From contig JAKVOB010000001.1 in NCBI GenBank assembly GCA_022483015.1, positions 2,070,902 through 2,134,901 on the forward strand: a stretch of 64,000 nucleotides of DNA, read 5' to 3'. Below, one piece after another: positions 27,319 to 38,481 of this stretch (its first letter is position 1; each line of letters starts with the position of its first letter). The notes under the pieces are model-generated. The model searched no databases and was not told the DNA's origin. It saw only the letters and a program-made list of their open reading frames with translations. Both the position numbers and the translations under genes were made by a program. This stretch comes from Atopobiaceae bacterium (GTDB lineage Bacteria > Actinomycetota > Coriobacteriia > Coriobacteriales > Atopobiaceae).

Positions 27319-27891
27319 TTACGAGAGAAACGCCTTGAGCCCGATGGCCACGAGCACGACGCCGCCGGCCACCTCGGCACGGTCTCCCAGGAGATGGCCC
27401 AGCTTGCGGCCTACGACCAGGGCGACCACACAGCAGGCGGCCGTGGTGAGGGCTATGATCGCGGCCGCAAGGACGATGTCGACCGTCTGCGCACGCAGGC
27501 TCACGCCCACAGCGAAGGCGTCGATGGCCGTGGCGACCGCCTGGAACAGGAGTGCGGGTATGGTGAGCCGCGAGGTGACGCAGGAGTCGGCCTGCTCGGC
27601 CCTATCGGGATGACGGAGCGCCCCCACGCCCTCGCGGATCATGTTGCCCCCGATGATGCCCAGGATGACGAGCGTCACGATGCCGGCGTACTCCTCGATG
27701 AGCTGGGCCGCGAGGCCTCCCAGCACGTAGCCCAGAAGGGGCATGAGGCCCTGGAAGAGGCCGAAGAGGATGGGCATGAGGGCGAGGCGGGCGCGCGTCT
27801 CATGGCAGTAGACGAACGTGTTCGAGATCGTGACGGCAAAGGCATCGCAGGCGAGGGCCACGCCCAGCACGACCAGCTCTATGACGCTCAA
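27319..27891 (-). CDS. mntP: Manganese efflux pump
   Basis: Membrane exporter of Mn2+ of the MntP (DUF204) family, 190 residues with six hydrophobic segments. The two internal repeats carry the conserved aspartates, ACDAFAVTISN near the N-terminus and AIDAFAVGVSL in the second half. The start is TTG with GGGGGAGCG upstream. A -10-like TATGAT lies about 40 bases upstream, leaving too little room for the yybP-ykoY manganese riboswitch often found before this gene. A rod-like RNA structure follows the stop. Confidence 0.92.
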   Translation of the reverse strand: MSVIELVVLGVALACDAFAVTISNTFVYCHETRARLALMPILFGLFQGLMPLLGYVLGGLAAQLIEEYAGIVTLVILGIIGGNMIREGVGALRHPDRAEQADSCVTSRLTIPALLFQAVATAIDAFAVGVSLRAQTVDIVLAAAIIALTTAACCVVALVVGRKLGHLLGDRAEVAGGVVLVAIGLKAFLS

Positions 27892-28051
27892 GGCGCTCCC
27901 CCTTCAGTCTTGGCACACGTAGGTTCGCTATCATAGCGCGCATACCCAGCCGATGCCATTTGGTCTAGGCTACGCTACGTATCCCACGGGCGCCCGCTGC
28001 CCGTCCGTCACAAGACCCGACGCGGCACTGCCGCTGCACCCAGGAGCATCC

Positions 28052-28999
28052 ATGCCAGCACTCATCACCCATCACCTGTTCGGGGAGCGCGCCGCGCGCA
28101 CGCTTCCCGACGACGTCCTCTCGACCCAGGAGGACCTTCTCGCCTTCCTTCTCGGGAACCAGGGACCCGACCCCTTCTATGCGCGCTTCTCGGCCACGCC
28201 CGAGAAGGTCGAGCAGGCGCACCGGCTCGCCGAGCGCGCACATGGCGAGCGCATGTGCGACGTCTTCGCCAGCCTCGGCGACGGCATAGGCCGCCTGCCC
28301 GCCTGCGACACGGACATCGGGCGCGCCTTCGGCCTGGGCATGCTCGCCCACTACGCGCTCGACCGCTCTGCCCATCCCCTGGTCCTCGCCGAGCAGGCCG
28401 CCACCATCGCCGCCAACCACGACCTCGACGGTGCGGACGATGCGGTGCACGCCCTCATAGAGAGCGACATCGACGTCTGGATGCTCTGGAGGTGCCGCCA
28501 CACCACCGTCCTCGAGAACCTCCCCGCCACGTGGCTCTGCCACACCCCGCGCATCGCCCGCGTGGCCGGCGCCCTCACCAGCCAGGTCGCACACACCGTC
28601 TGGGGCATGGACCTGGGCGCCGACGAGTACGCCGCCACGCTCGCCAACATGCAGTTCGTCTATCGCGCCATCGAGCCCGCAGGCTCGGTGCGCTCCAGGG
28701 CCCTGGGCGGCATCGAGCGCTCCTTCGAGGACCACTCGCTGCTGCAGGCCCTCGCCCACCGCGTGAGCCGATCTGACACCTGCGAGTTCACGAACGACGA
28801 CCACAGGCGCTGGCAGGACCCCTTCACCGGCGACTGGTCGCGAGGGTCCTTCTCGGATGCCATGGACCAGGCCCTCGACGACTGGAAGGCGCTCGCCCAG
28901 GCCTTCCTCGCCCACGACGACCTCTCCGGCCTGGTCGCCCACGTCAACTACCTCGGCATGGCCATCGGCCCTGACGAGCGTTGGGAGCGCCTGGGCTGA
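28052..28999 (+). CDS. Zinc-dependent phospholipase C-like protein
   Basis: 315 residues, family zn_dep_PLPC-like (PF00882 type), by the pattern of putative zinc ligands: THHLFGERAA at the N-terminus, LLGNQGPDPFYAR near 28-45, MLAHYALDRSAHPLV near 98-112. No signal peptide is visible, so it is probably cytosolic, unlike the secreted toxins of the family. The ATG at 28052 has CAGGAG upstream; the longer open frame has none. Substrate and physiological role are unknown. Confidence 0.75.
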   Translation: MPALITHHLFGERAARTLPDDVLSTQEDLLAFLLGNQGPDPFYARFSATPEKVEQAHRLAERAHGERMCDVFASLGDGIGRLPACDTDIGRAFGLGMLAHYALDRSAHPLVLAEQAATIAANHDLDGADDAVHALIESDIDVWMLWRCRHTTVLENLPATWLCHTPRIARVAGALTSQVAHTVWGMDLGADEYAATLANMQFVYRAIEPAGSVRSRALGGIERSFEDHSLLQALAHRVSRSDTCEFTNDDHRRWQDPFTGDWSRGSFSDAMDQALDDWKALAQAFLAHDDLSGLVAHVNYLGMAIGPDERWERLG

Positions 29000-29139
29000 C
29001 CGCCCGGCGCTGACGCCATGGCCTGCGGGCCACAACGTATCTCCGCAGAGGGACACGGACGGGCGCACGAGGCCGTCGACCATCTATACTTGCTGCAAGA
29101 CCAGCGCTTCGGCGCATGACGGGCGAAAGGTGTCCCGAT

Positions 29140-31428
<2,289 letters not shown>

Positions 31429-31468
31429 GACGATGATGTATTGGGAGGTCGGCACGACCGACCGAGGG

Positions 31469-31495
31469 GCCCGAGGCCGCAAGCCGGTCTCGGGC
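31469..31495 (+). terminator. Hairpin between rlmKL and kup
   Basis: GCCCGAG and CTCGGGC pair around a 13-base centre with additional CC/GG pairing. It lies 41 bases after rlmKL and 20 bases before the kup start, so it might be a terminator or a translational control hairpin. There is no U-run. Confidence 0.4.
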
Positions 31496-31514
31496 AGACA
31501 CGTTGGGAGCGCTG

Positions 31515-33767
31515 GTGTCTCTCTTGAGGAGAAAGTCCGCGACGGAAGCGGGTACGGCAGTGGCTGGAGCCACCAAGGGGGCTGACCGCCGCAACGGGGC
31601 CATCCCCTTCTCTGTGGGTATGGTCCTCGTGACCTTGGGCGTCGTCTACGGCGACATCGGCACGAGCCCGATGTACGTCATGAAGGCCATCGTCAACGGC
31701 AACGGTGGCCTCTCCAGCGTCTCGGAGGACGTCATCCTGGGTGCGCTCTCGCTCATCATCTGGACGCTCACCCTCATCACCACCGTGAAGTACGTGGTCA
31801 TAGCCATGAAGGCCGACAACCACAACGAGGGTGGCATCTTCGCCCTCTACAGCCTCGTGCGCAAGTGCGGCAAGTGGCTCATCATCCCGGCCATGGTGGG
31901 TGGCGCGGCGCTGCTCGCCGACGGCATCCTCACCCCCGCCGTCACCGTGACCACGGCGATCGAGGGCCTGCGCACCACCGACTTCGGGGCCGCCTTCCTG
32001 GGCGAGACCCCCACCAAGGTCATCATCATCACCATCGCCATCCTGGCCGTGCTCTTCCTCGTGCAGCGAGCTGGCACGTCGAGCATCGGTCGCGCCTTCG
32101 GCCCCATCATGATGCTGTGGTTCCTCTTCCTGGGCGCCACCGGCATCTGGGGCATGAGCGGCAATCTCGGCGTGCTGAGGGCGCTCAACCCCGTGCGCGG
32201 CGTGATGTTCCTCTTCAGCCCCACCAACCACGCCGGCCTCATGGTCCTGGGCTACGTCTTCCTCGCCACGACCGGTGCCGAGGCGCTCTACTCCGACATG
32301 GGCCACGTGGGCAAGTCGAACATCTACGCCTCCTGGCCCTTCGTCAAGGTCTGCCTCATCCTGAACTACCTCGGCCAGGGCGCCTGGCTCATCGCCAACG
32401 CCAACAACGCCACCCTGGACGCCATCCCCGACATGAACCCGTTCTTCCAGATGCTGCCCGAGCAGATGCGTACCTTCGCGGTCATCCTCTCCACCGTGGC
32501 GGCCATCATCGCCAGCCAGGCCCTCATCACGGGCTCGTACACGCTCGTCTCTGAGGCCACGCGCCTCGACCTGATGCCCCACCTGCAGATCCACTACCCC
32601 TCCGAGACCAAGGGCCAGCTCTACATCCCGCTCGTCAACACCATCATGTGGGTCGGCTGCACGGGCGTGGTGCTGCTCTTCCAGACCTCGAGCCACATGG
32701 AGGCCGCCTACGGCCTGGCCATCACGCTCACGATGCTCATGACCACGCTGCTGCTCACGGTCTACCTCGGGCGCGTGCGGCACAACCCGGCCGGGGCCGT
32801 CGTGTTCTGCTGCTTCTTCGTCGTGCTCGAGGCCGCGTTCTTCTTCTCGAGCCTCACCAAGTTCGCCCACGGCGGCTACGTCACGATCCTCATGGCGGCC
32901 GTGCTCTTCGCCCTCATGGTGATCTGGCGCCGTGGCACCGCCGTCGAGCACACCCAGACGGTGTACCTGCCCGTCGAGCGCTACGTGGACCAGCTCCGCC
33001 ACCTCCGCGACGACGCGAGCTACCCGCTCCTGGCCGACAACCTCGTCTTCCTCACCAACGACTCCTCGCTCGAGATGCTCGACCGCGACATCCTCTACTC
33101 GATCCTCGACAAGCACCCCAAGCGTGCCAAGGCCTACTGGTTCCTGAACGTCACGGTGACCGACGAGCCCTACACGCACTCCTACGTGGTCAACTCGTTC
33201 GGGACCGACTTCATCTTCAAGGTCCAGCTCCAGCTGGGCTTCAAGGTGAACCAGCGCGTGAACGCGTACCTGCGCCAGGTCGTGGCCGACCTCATGACCA
33301 CGAGCGAGCTGGCGCCCCAGCACCACGAGTACTCGATCTACAAGCATCCCGGCAGCGTCGGCGACTTCCGCTTCTGCATGATCCGCAAGGTCCTCGCCCC
33401 CGAGACGGACATCACGCACCAGGACCGTGCCGTCATGACGGCCAAGTACTTCATCCGCCGCGTCTGCGGCAGCGCCGCCCAGTGGTACGGCCTCCAGAGC
33501 TCGGCCATCATCTTCGAGTACGTGCCCCTCTTCGGGCGCGAGCGCTCGGTGGACCGCCTCGAGCGACTGCCGCTCGCCGGCGTCATCATGGCGCACGACT
33601 CTGAGGCCGACGAGGAGGACATCTTCACCGACTCCATGGCAGCGGCCCGTGCCGCCAACGCCGAGGAGACCTACGAGCAGGTCATCGGCGGCGAGGAGAC
33701 GGGCTCCTTCCCCGCCATGCCCACCGACGACGACTACTCCGACGGCAACGACTCCAACGACGCGTAG
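31515..33767 (+). CDS. kup: KUP-family potassium uptake protein
   Basis: Proton-coupled K+ importer, 750 residues. The signature GVVYGDIGTSPMYVMKA is near the N-terminus; about 12 membrane segments run to residue 460 or so, followed by a 280-residue cytosolic domain and an acidic C-terminus. Other family stretches are ADNHNEGGIFALYSL and LLADGILTPAVTVT. Two starts are possible, TTG 31503 and GTG 31515; the latter has GGGAG at normal spacing. The gene is followed by a strong terminator. Confidence 0.94.
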   Translation: MSLLRRKSATEAGTAVAGATKGADRRNGAIPFSVGMVLVTLGVVYGDIGTSPMYVMKAIVNGNGGLSSVSEDVILGALSLIIWTLTLITTVKYVVIAMKADNHNEGGIFALYSLVRKCGKWLIIPAMVGGAALLADGILTPAVTVTTAIEGLRTTDFGAAFLGETPTKVIIITIAILAVLFLVQRAGTSSIGRAFGPIMMLWFLFLGATGIWGMSGNLGVLRALNPVRGVMFLFSPTNHAGLMVLGYVFLATTGAEALYSDMGHVGKSNIYASWPFVKVCLILNYLGQGAWLIANANNATLDAIPDMNPFFQMLPEQMRTFAVILSTVAAIIASQALITGSYTLVSEATRLDLMPHLQIHYPSETKGQLYIPLVNTIMWVGCTGVVLLFQTSSHMEAAYGLAITLTMLMTTLLLTVYLGRVRHNPAGAVVFCCFFVVLEAAFFFSSLTKFAHGGYVTILMAAVLFALMVIWRRGTAVEHTQTVYLPVERYVDQLRHLRDDASYPLLADNLVFLTNDSSLEMLDRDILYSILDKHPKRAKAYWFLNVTVTDEPYTHSYVVNSFGTDFIFKVQLQLGFKVNQRVNAYLRQVVADLMTTSELAPQHHEYSIYKHPGSVGDFRFCMIRKVLAPETDITHQDRAVMTAKYFIRRVCGSAAQWYGLQSSAIIFEYVPLFGRERSVDRLERLPLAGVIMAHDSEADEEDIFTDSMAAARAANAEETYEQVIGGEETGSFPAMPTDDDYSDGNDSNDA

Positions 33768-33796
33768 GGTCGGCCCCACAGCACAAGCTCACGCAG

Positions 33797-33830
33797 ACGG
33801 CCCCCACGCCCGGACGGACGTGGGGGCCGT
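33797..33830 (+). terminator. kup terminator
   Basis: ACGGCCCCCACG and CGTGGGGGCCGT form a perfect 12-pair stem with a ten-base loop, followed by CCCTT on the plus strand. Confidence 0.88.
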
Positions 33831-33871
33831 CCCTTGATGCGACCGGCCACGACCGGGGCACACATACCAGA

Positions 33872-33905
33872 GGAGGCGCGGCACCCGAGCGGATGCCGCG
33901 CCTCC
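33872..33905 (-). terminator. Terminator of the capsule regulatory operon
   Basis: GGAGGCGCGGCA and TGCCGCGCCTCC pair perfectly (12 pairs, ten-base loop), 35 bases past the stop of the DUF4012 gene on the minus strand. With the kup hairpin it forms a back-to-back pair between convergent genes. Confidence 0.82.
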
Positions 33906-33939
33906 CTCATGACGTTCCTGCAGGAGCGAGCCTAATGCC

Positions 33940-35835
33940 CTACCAGCCGGCCTCGCAGTCGGGGGTGGTGCGGACGCTCAGGGTCTGCGTGGCCTGCGTC
34001 GACGTGGTGACGCTGTAGCTCACCGTGGTCGACTCCCCGCCCTCGGTCTGCACGATGCCCGACCAGACGTCGAATCCCGTGATGGACCCCTCGGCCAGGT
34101 TCCACCCGCCGCTCACCTGAACGTCGGTGATGGAGCCACCGGCAGGCGCATAGAGGTACAGGTGTGTGATCATGTCCGTCTTCGAGCGCTTGAGAGGCGA
34201 ATACCCATAGACATATTCGGGCGCGCTTGCCGCAATGTCCTTCGTGAACGAGTTCGAGAGCGTGGTCGTGACCTTATAGGTGTACGACCCGTCGGCATTG
34301 TGCACGGAGGAGCCGACCTTGGTGTCGATGCCCAGGTACCAGCACATCTTGGCCCAGGTGTCGTCGTTCACGTAGACGCCGACCACCGGCGTGGTCTCGT
34401 CGGTCGAGAGCGCGCCCGACATGCCCATAGCATCGATCGCGGACTCCTCGGAGGCGTCCCTCATCCAGACCTGCAGACGGTGGTCCGAGGCGGAGTCGCT
34501 AATCAGGGAGGCCAGGGAGGTGAGCTTGACCTTGCCGATGTTCGAGAAGAACTGCGAGAACGCCGAGTCGGCGACCGAGGCGAAGTAGGCGTCCTGGTCG
34601 GCCACCGGGATGTCCCAGTAGACGGTGGAGAGCAGCACCTTGGCTGCGTTCGTGCCGTCGACCGTGGTGCCGTCAGGGGCGGTGACGCCGCCCACGAGGC
34701 CCAGCATGCTCTGGAGGAAGACGGGGTCGATCGCGATGATGCCGTCGACCTGCTGGCCCTTCTCGGTCTGCCAGAACTCGCTCATGATCTCGGCCGAGCG
34801 GGGGAAGTCGGGGTTGAAGTTGGCGCTGCCGGGGCTCTGCTGGGTGCCCACGCCGAAGAGGCTGACCTCCTCGTCGGTGAGCGAGGGCTGGTCGGCCGTA
34901 TCGGGGCGGGCGCCGGCGATGGTCGTGAAGTCGCCCAGGGTGATGTGGCCGTCGGAGACCGTCATCGTCCCCCAGGAGCCGGGGAACCCGCCGGTCGCAC
35001 GGATCTCGGAGTTACCCTGCGCGATGATGAGGTAGGTACGGTCCTGCCCGTCACCGCCGAGCATCGACGAGAGGTAGGGGGCTATCTGGTTGGCCTTCTC
35101 GGCCGCGGAGGAGGCCGTGGAGAAGGCGCTCTTCACCTTCGAGACGATCGAGGTGATCTGCGAGACATGGGTCTCGGGGAGGGCGTCCACCGCAGCCGAG
35201 TCACGCGTCAGGACGGGCGAGACGTCGCTCAGCACCGTCGCCAGGCTCTGGAGGGTGGCGACGTCGATGGAGCCATCATCGCCTATGAGCTTCGAGAGTG
35301 ACAGGCCGGGCAGCTGCTCGGAGACGGGAAGGAGCGCGTTCTGCGCGACGTCGTCGAGGACGTCCACGAGGTCGCAGGTGGCGGACACGTCGGAGCCGTA
35401 GACCGGGACGTAGCTGGCGGCCTTCCACAGGGGGCTCGAGGTCTCCTGCTTCATGTCGGCGGCCTTGGTGCTGATGGTATTGGCTGCCGTCGCGGCCGAG
35501 GCGGAGTCCCCCGAGACCGCCGCCGTCTCGAACGTGGACAGGTTGCTCATGACCGCCGTGGCATCGGACTTCACCGTGGTGGCGGAGCGATAGAGCAGGT
35601 AGCCGCAGGCACCGAGGGCGACCACGAGGGCGACCAGCACGCAGGCCACGACCTTGGCGACCACATGCCTATGCCGACGGCCGTGGTGGTTGGAGCTGTG
35701 GCGACGCTGGTGGGACCTCATCGCACGCTTCTGGGAGTTCGACCCGGTGAAGGTGTACGCGTGCCCGTAAGGCACCCAATCAGACCCGTTGGCCGCATGC
35801 GACGGTGCCGCAGCGTGACTTCCGTGCTTGCTCAT
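33940..35835 (-). CDS. DUF4012 membrane-anchored extracytoplasmic protein
   Basis: 631 residues. A basic, His-rich cytosolic N-terminus (RSHQRRHSSNHHGRRHRH) precedes one membrane segment (about 58-80), so nearly all of the protein lies outside. The body matches DUF4012, with the conserved LIIAQGNSEIRATGGFPGSWG near 275-295. The family is commonly encoded in actinobacterial capsule and teichoic-acid loci; its function is unknown, and polymer attachment or assembly is an inference. It is last in the wzz-kinase-phosphatase-DUF4012 operon. The ATG at 35835 has GGGGAGCG upstream. Confidence 0.85.
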   Translation of the reverse strand: MSKHGSHAAAPSHAANGSDWVPYGHAYTFTGSNSQKRAMRSHQRRHSSNHHGRRHRHVVAKVVACVLVALVVALGACGYLLYRSATTVKSDATAVMSNLSTFETAAVSGDSASAATAANTISTKAADMKQETSSPLWKAASYVPVYGSDVSATCDLVDVLDDVAQNALLPVSEQLPGLSLSKLIGDDGSIDVATLQSLATVLSDVSPVLTRDSAAVDALPETHVSQITSIVSKVKSAFSTASSAAEKANQIAPYLSSMLGGDGQDRTYLIIAQGNSEIRATGGFPGSWGTMTVSDGHITLGDFTTIAGARPDTADQPSLTDEEVSLFGVGTQQSPGSANFNPDFPRSAEIMSEFWQTEKGQQVDGIIAIDPVFLQSMLGLVGGVTAPDGTTVDGTNAAKVLLSTVYWDIPVADQDAYFASVADSAFSQFFSNIGKVKLTSLASLISDSASDHRLQVWMRDASEESAIDAMGMSGALSTDETTPVVGVYVNDDTWAKMCWYLGIDTKVGSSVHNADGSYTYKVTTTLSNSFTKDIAASAPEYVYGYSPLKRSKTDMITHLYLYAPAGGSITDVQVSGGWNLAEGSITGFDVWSGIVQTEGGESTTVSYSVTTSTQATQTLSVRTTPDCEAGW

Positions 35836-35906
35836 CAAACGCTCCCCTGCTCGTCTGTACCCTACCTGATTGCGATACCAGCATAAGCCACCTGACCACC
35901 CCGCGG

Positions 35907-36665
35907 TCATCGGGCGAAGTGCTTGCCCCTATAACCCGGGGTCTTGCCGTCCCCCTGCACGGGGTCGCCTGACCCGGACGGCCCGGCCGCTGCGTCGAGC
36001 CCGGCGAACAGGTCGTCGGGCTCGTCCATGGCTGGCACATGGTAGCGCCTGCAGACCTTCTCGAGATAGTGGTAGTGCCTCACCATGTGCGCATCGCTCG
36101 CCACGAAGGTATAGAGCCCCTCGTCGAGCATGGCCTTGGCGGGGGCCTTCTCGCGTCCGAACCGGCCACCGGCGATGAAGTCCGTGGAGGCCTGAAGCCT
36201 GCATCCCATGCGCACGAGCTCCCGCGCGACCTCGATGTCATCCTGGACGGCCACATAGCGCTCCGGGTGGGCGATGATCACGTCGTAGCCCATGCCCTGA
36301 AGCTCGAAGATGGTGCGCTCGTAGACCTCGAAGCGCGAGGGCGACGCCCCCACCGAGAGCTCGAGCAGGAAGTCGTTGCTGCCGTCCACATGGAGCCGCT
36401 CGGCCCATCCCATCCCGAGCTCCATGAGCTTGCGATGGTTTACCTCGAAGCCCATGCGCAGGGGGAACCCTCCCGCCGCCGCCTTGAAGGCGTCGAAGGC
36501 GCCCCACATGGCGTCATAGTCGAAGTAGGGGTCGCGGCAGTGCGGCGTGCACACCATGCTCGTGACGCCAGCGGCCTTGGCCGCGTCGAGCATGGCGAGC
36601 GAGTCGGCCATGGTGCGGGCGCCGTCGTCGACGCCAGGCAGGATATGGCAGTGGATGTCACGCAC
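35907..36665 (-). CDS. PHP-type protein tyrosine phosphatase (CpsB/YwqE-like)
   Basis: Manganese-dependent tyrosine phosphatase that dephosphorylates the capsule kinase; 252 residues. Metal-binding motifs are DIHCHILPGVDDGA (3-16), TPHCRDPY, AHPERY, and SDAHMVRHYH. The start is GTG with AGGGGC upstream, eight bases after the kinase stop. By analogy with CpsB-CpsD of streptococci, it resets the kinase and thereby controls polymer length or export. Confidence 0.93.
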   Translation of the reverse strand: MRDIHCHILPGVDDGARTMADSLAMLDAAKAAGVTSMVCTPHCRDPYFDYDAMWGAFDAFKAAAGGFPLRMGFEVNHRKLMELGMGWAERLHVDGSNDFLLELSVGASPSRFEVYERTIFELQGMGYDVIIAHPERYVAVQDDIEVARELVRMGCRLQASTDFIAGGRFGREKAPAKAMLDEGLYTFVASDAHMVRHYHYLEKVCRRYHVPAMDEPDDLFAGLDAAAGPSGSGDPVQGDGKTPGYRGKHFAR

Positions 36666-36673
36666 GGCTGCCC

Positions 36674-37657
36674 CTACAGGTCCTCGTCATCCGATGACGA
36701 GAGGTAGGGGTTCCTCGCGGAGGGCGCATAGCCGCCCTTCGGCCGGGCGTACGGGGCTGCCAAGGGAGCCGCGGCAGGTTGGGGTGCCGGGTCCTGGGAG
36801 GTGCGGACCCGGGGCGTCGAGGCCATCGCGGCCTTGTGCGCCGTGTTGGCCTCGAGCACGTACTCTGCCGTCGAGTCTGCTGCAGGTACCGCGCGACGCG
36901 GCGCAGGGGCCGGTCGCGAGTAGCTCCGTGCGGGCTGGGGGGCAGGCTGCTCCTGCGGCATGGCGATGGGCGAGACGTCCCTCTTGGATCCGTCGGAATC
37001 GTTGTAGTACTCGTAGTAGTACTCGGAGCCCCTGCTCTCGCAGGCGTTCATGACCACACCGGCGAGGTTGCCGCCAGCCTTCACCAGCTGCTCGGCAGAG
37101 GCGGCGATATCAGGCTTCTTGGTATAGTCCTCGCGCACCACCAGGAACGTCGCGTCGCACATGTGCGAGAGCACGGCGGCATCAACGAAGGTGCCTACCG
37201 GGGGCGTATCAAAGACCACGTACTCATAGGAGTCCAAGGCCTCCTGGAGGAGCTCCGCGAAGCGCTTGGACGAGAGGATGTCGGGCGGGTTGGGGATGTG
37301 AGGCTCGGCGTCGAGGAAGAAGAAGTTCTTCTGCGGCGTCCTCACGACCGCACTCTCCAGGCTGCTCTGGCCCGAGAGCACGGAGTAGATCCCGGACTTG
37401 GGGTGCACGCCCATGCTGTTGGCACAGGAACGCCTGCGCATGTCGCCCTCGACCAGCAGGACCGTCTTGCCCGACGTCGCGATGGCCTGGACCAGGTTGA
37501 CCGTGACGAAGGTCTTGCCCTCGTTGGGAACGGAGCTCGTCATGACGATGGAACGGACCGGCTTGTCGACGCTCATGAAGCGGATGTTGGCCAGGAGGGT
37601 CTTGGCTGCGTTCTGGACCTCAAGGGCCTGGTCCTGGGCCTTCTTCATCTTTGCCAT
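36674..37657 (-). CDS. Capsule BY-type tyrosine kinase (CpsD/YwqD-like)
   Basis: Cytosolic ATPase/kinase partner of the Wzz-like adaptor; 327 residues. Walker A SSVPNEGKTF is at 41-50, Walker A' LLVEGDMRR at 67-75, and Walker B VVFDTPPVG near 170. The tyrosine cluster SEYYYEYYN near 212-217 is the probable autophosphorylation site. Unusually, a further 100-residue Pro/Ala-rich tail follows the cluster, whereas in streptococcal CpsD the tyrosines are at the very end. It is two bases downstream of the wzz stop. Confidence 0.93.
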   Translation of the reverse strand: MAKMKKAQDQALEVQNAAKTLLANIRFMSVDKPVRSIVMTSSVPNEGKTFVTVNLVQAIATSGKTVLLVEGDMRRRSCANSMGVHPKSGIYSVLSGQSSLESAVVRTPQKNFFFLDAEPHIPNPPDILSSKRFAELLQEALDSYEYVVFDTPPVGTFVDAAVLSHMCDATFLVVREDYTKKPDIAASAEQLVKAGGNLAGVVMNACESRGSEYYYEYYNDSDGSKRDVSPIAMPQEQPAPQPARSYSRPAPAPRRAVPAADSTAEYVLEANTAHKAAMASTPRVRTSQDPAPQPAAAPLAAPYARPKGGYAPSARNPYLSSSDDEDL

Positions 37658-37659
37658 GA

Positions 37660-38319
37660 CTATCTCCCATCCACGAGCGGGAAGTGGCCGACCACGGGGA
37701 CACCGAGGAGCTCCTCGACCTCGTGGCCGCTGCGGGCACGCGTGTCGAGCATGTCGCGGAGCACCACATATGCCACGGCGACGAGCAGGCCGGCGACGAA
37801 GCCCACGAGCACGTACATCAGGCGGTTGGGGCCGCTCGCCGAACTGGGAGCCTGGGCCGCATCGATGGTGTTGATGGCCTCGACGCCCATCGCGGACTTC
37901 GCGACGTCGGAGGCAGCACTCACGTAGGCATTGGCCACGTCAGCCGCGACCTGGGCGTCAGGGCCCGTGACCGAGAGCGAGACGACGCGCGTGGTGGTGG
38001 AGCTCGTGACCGAGAGCGTGTACGAGCTGAGGTTGCTGATGCCCAGCGAATCCGCGACGGCCTTCTTCACGTTGGAGCTCTTGATGATGGTGACCACGTC
38101 GTTGCTCAGCATCTGGCTGGCCGAGAGATCGGTGTACGTGCTGTTGGACGAGCTGCTGGACGACGAGGAGTTCGAAAGCACGTACACCGTGGTGGATGCC
38201 GTGTACTGGTTGGGCAGAAACACGCTCACGATCCCTACGACCACGGCAGCACCCACCGCAAGGGTCACAATGAAGCTCAGGTGCTTCCGAAGCAGATGGA
38301 AGAGCTCTAGAAGGGTCAC
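37660..38319 (-). CDS. Wzz/CpsC-type chain-length adaptor
   Basis: Membrane co-polymerase that activates the tyrosine kinase and sets polysaccharide length; 219 residues. Membrane segments at about 21-42 and 165-188 flank an extracytoplasmic region with a Ser-rich stretch. The C-terminal cytosolic tail (DMLDTRARSGHEVEELLGVPVVG) has the usual kinase-docking pattern. I chose GTG 38319 because AAAGGA lies seven bases upstream; a start 27 bases further upstream lacks this. Confidence 0.88.
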   Translation of the reverse strand: MTLLELFHLLRKHLSFIVTLAVGAAVVVGIVSVFLPNQYTASTTVYVLSNSSSSSSSSNSTYTDLSASQMLSNDVVTIIKSSNVKKAVADSLGISNLSSYTLSVTSSTTTRVVSLSVTGPDAQVAADVANAYVSAASDVAKSAMGVEAINTIDAAQAPSSASGPNRLMYVLVGFVAGLLVAVAYVVLRDMLDTRARSGHEVEELLGVPVVGHFPLVDGR

Positions 38320-38354
38320 GCCTAATCCTTTCACAGAGGGCAACAAACGTGAAA

Positions 38355-38360
38355 ATTATA
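38355..38360 (-). promoter_or_regulatory. -10 box for the wzz operon
   Basis: A consensus TATAAT on the minus strand, about 36 bases before the GTG of wzz, with a weak -35. It lies in the 162-base gap after wzy, where base composition changes, so the regulatory operon can be transcribed independently of the glycan genes. Confidence 0.55.
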
Positions 38361-38481
38361 ACGCACCTGCACAGCGTCAGGCAGCGCAGCCTTACCAACC
38401 AAGCACTGTCAAAGCCCGTTCACTTTCCATTGCTCTAGTCGTTTGCGACGTCTGAAACCGAACGGCACGATTCGAGATTAG

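Noticed and set aside
27892-27960. A yybP-ykoY manganese riboswitch ahead of mntP
   Set aside because: The leader is too short and lacks the conserved loops; the structured element found is at the 3' side of mntP, not in its leader.
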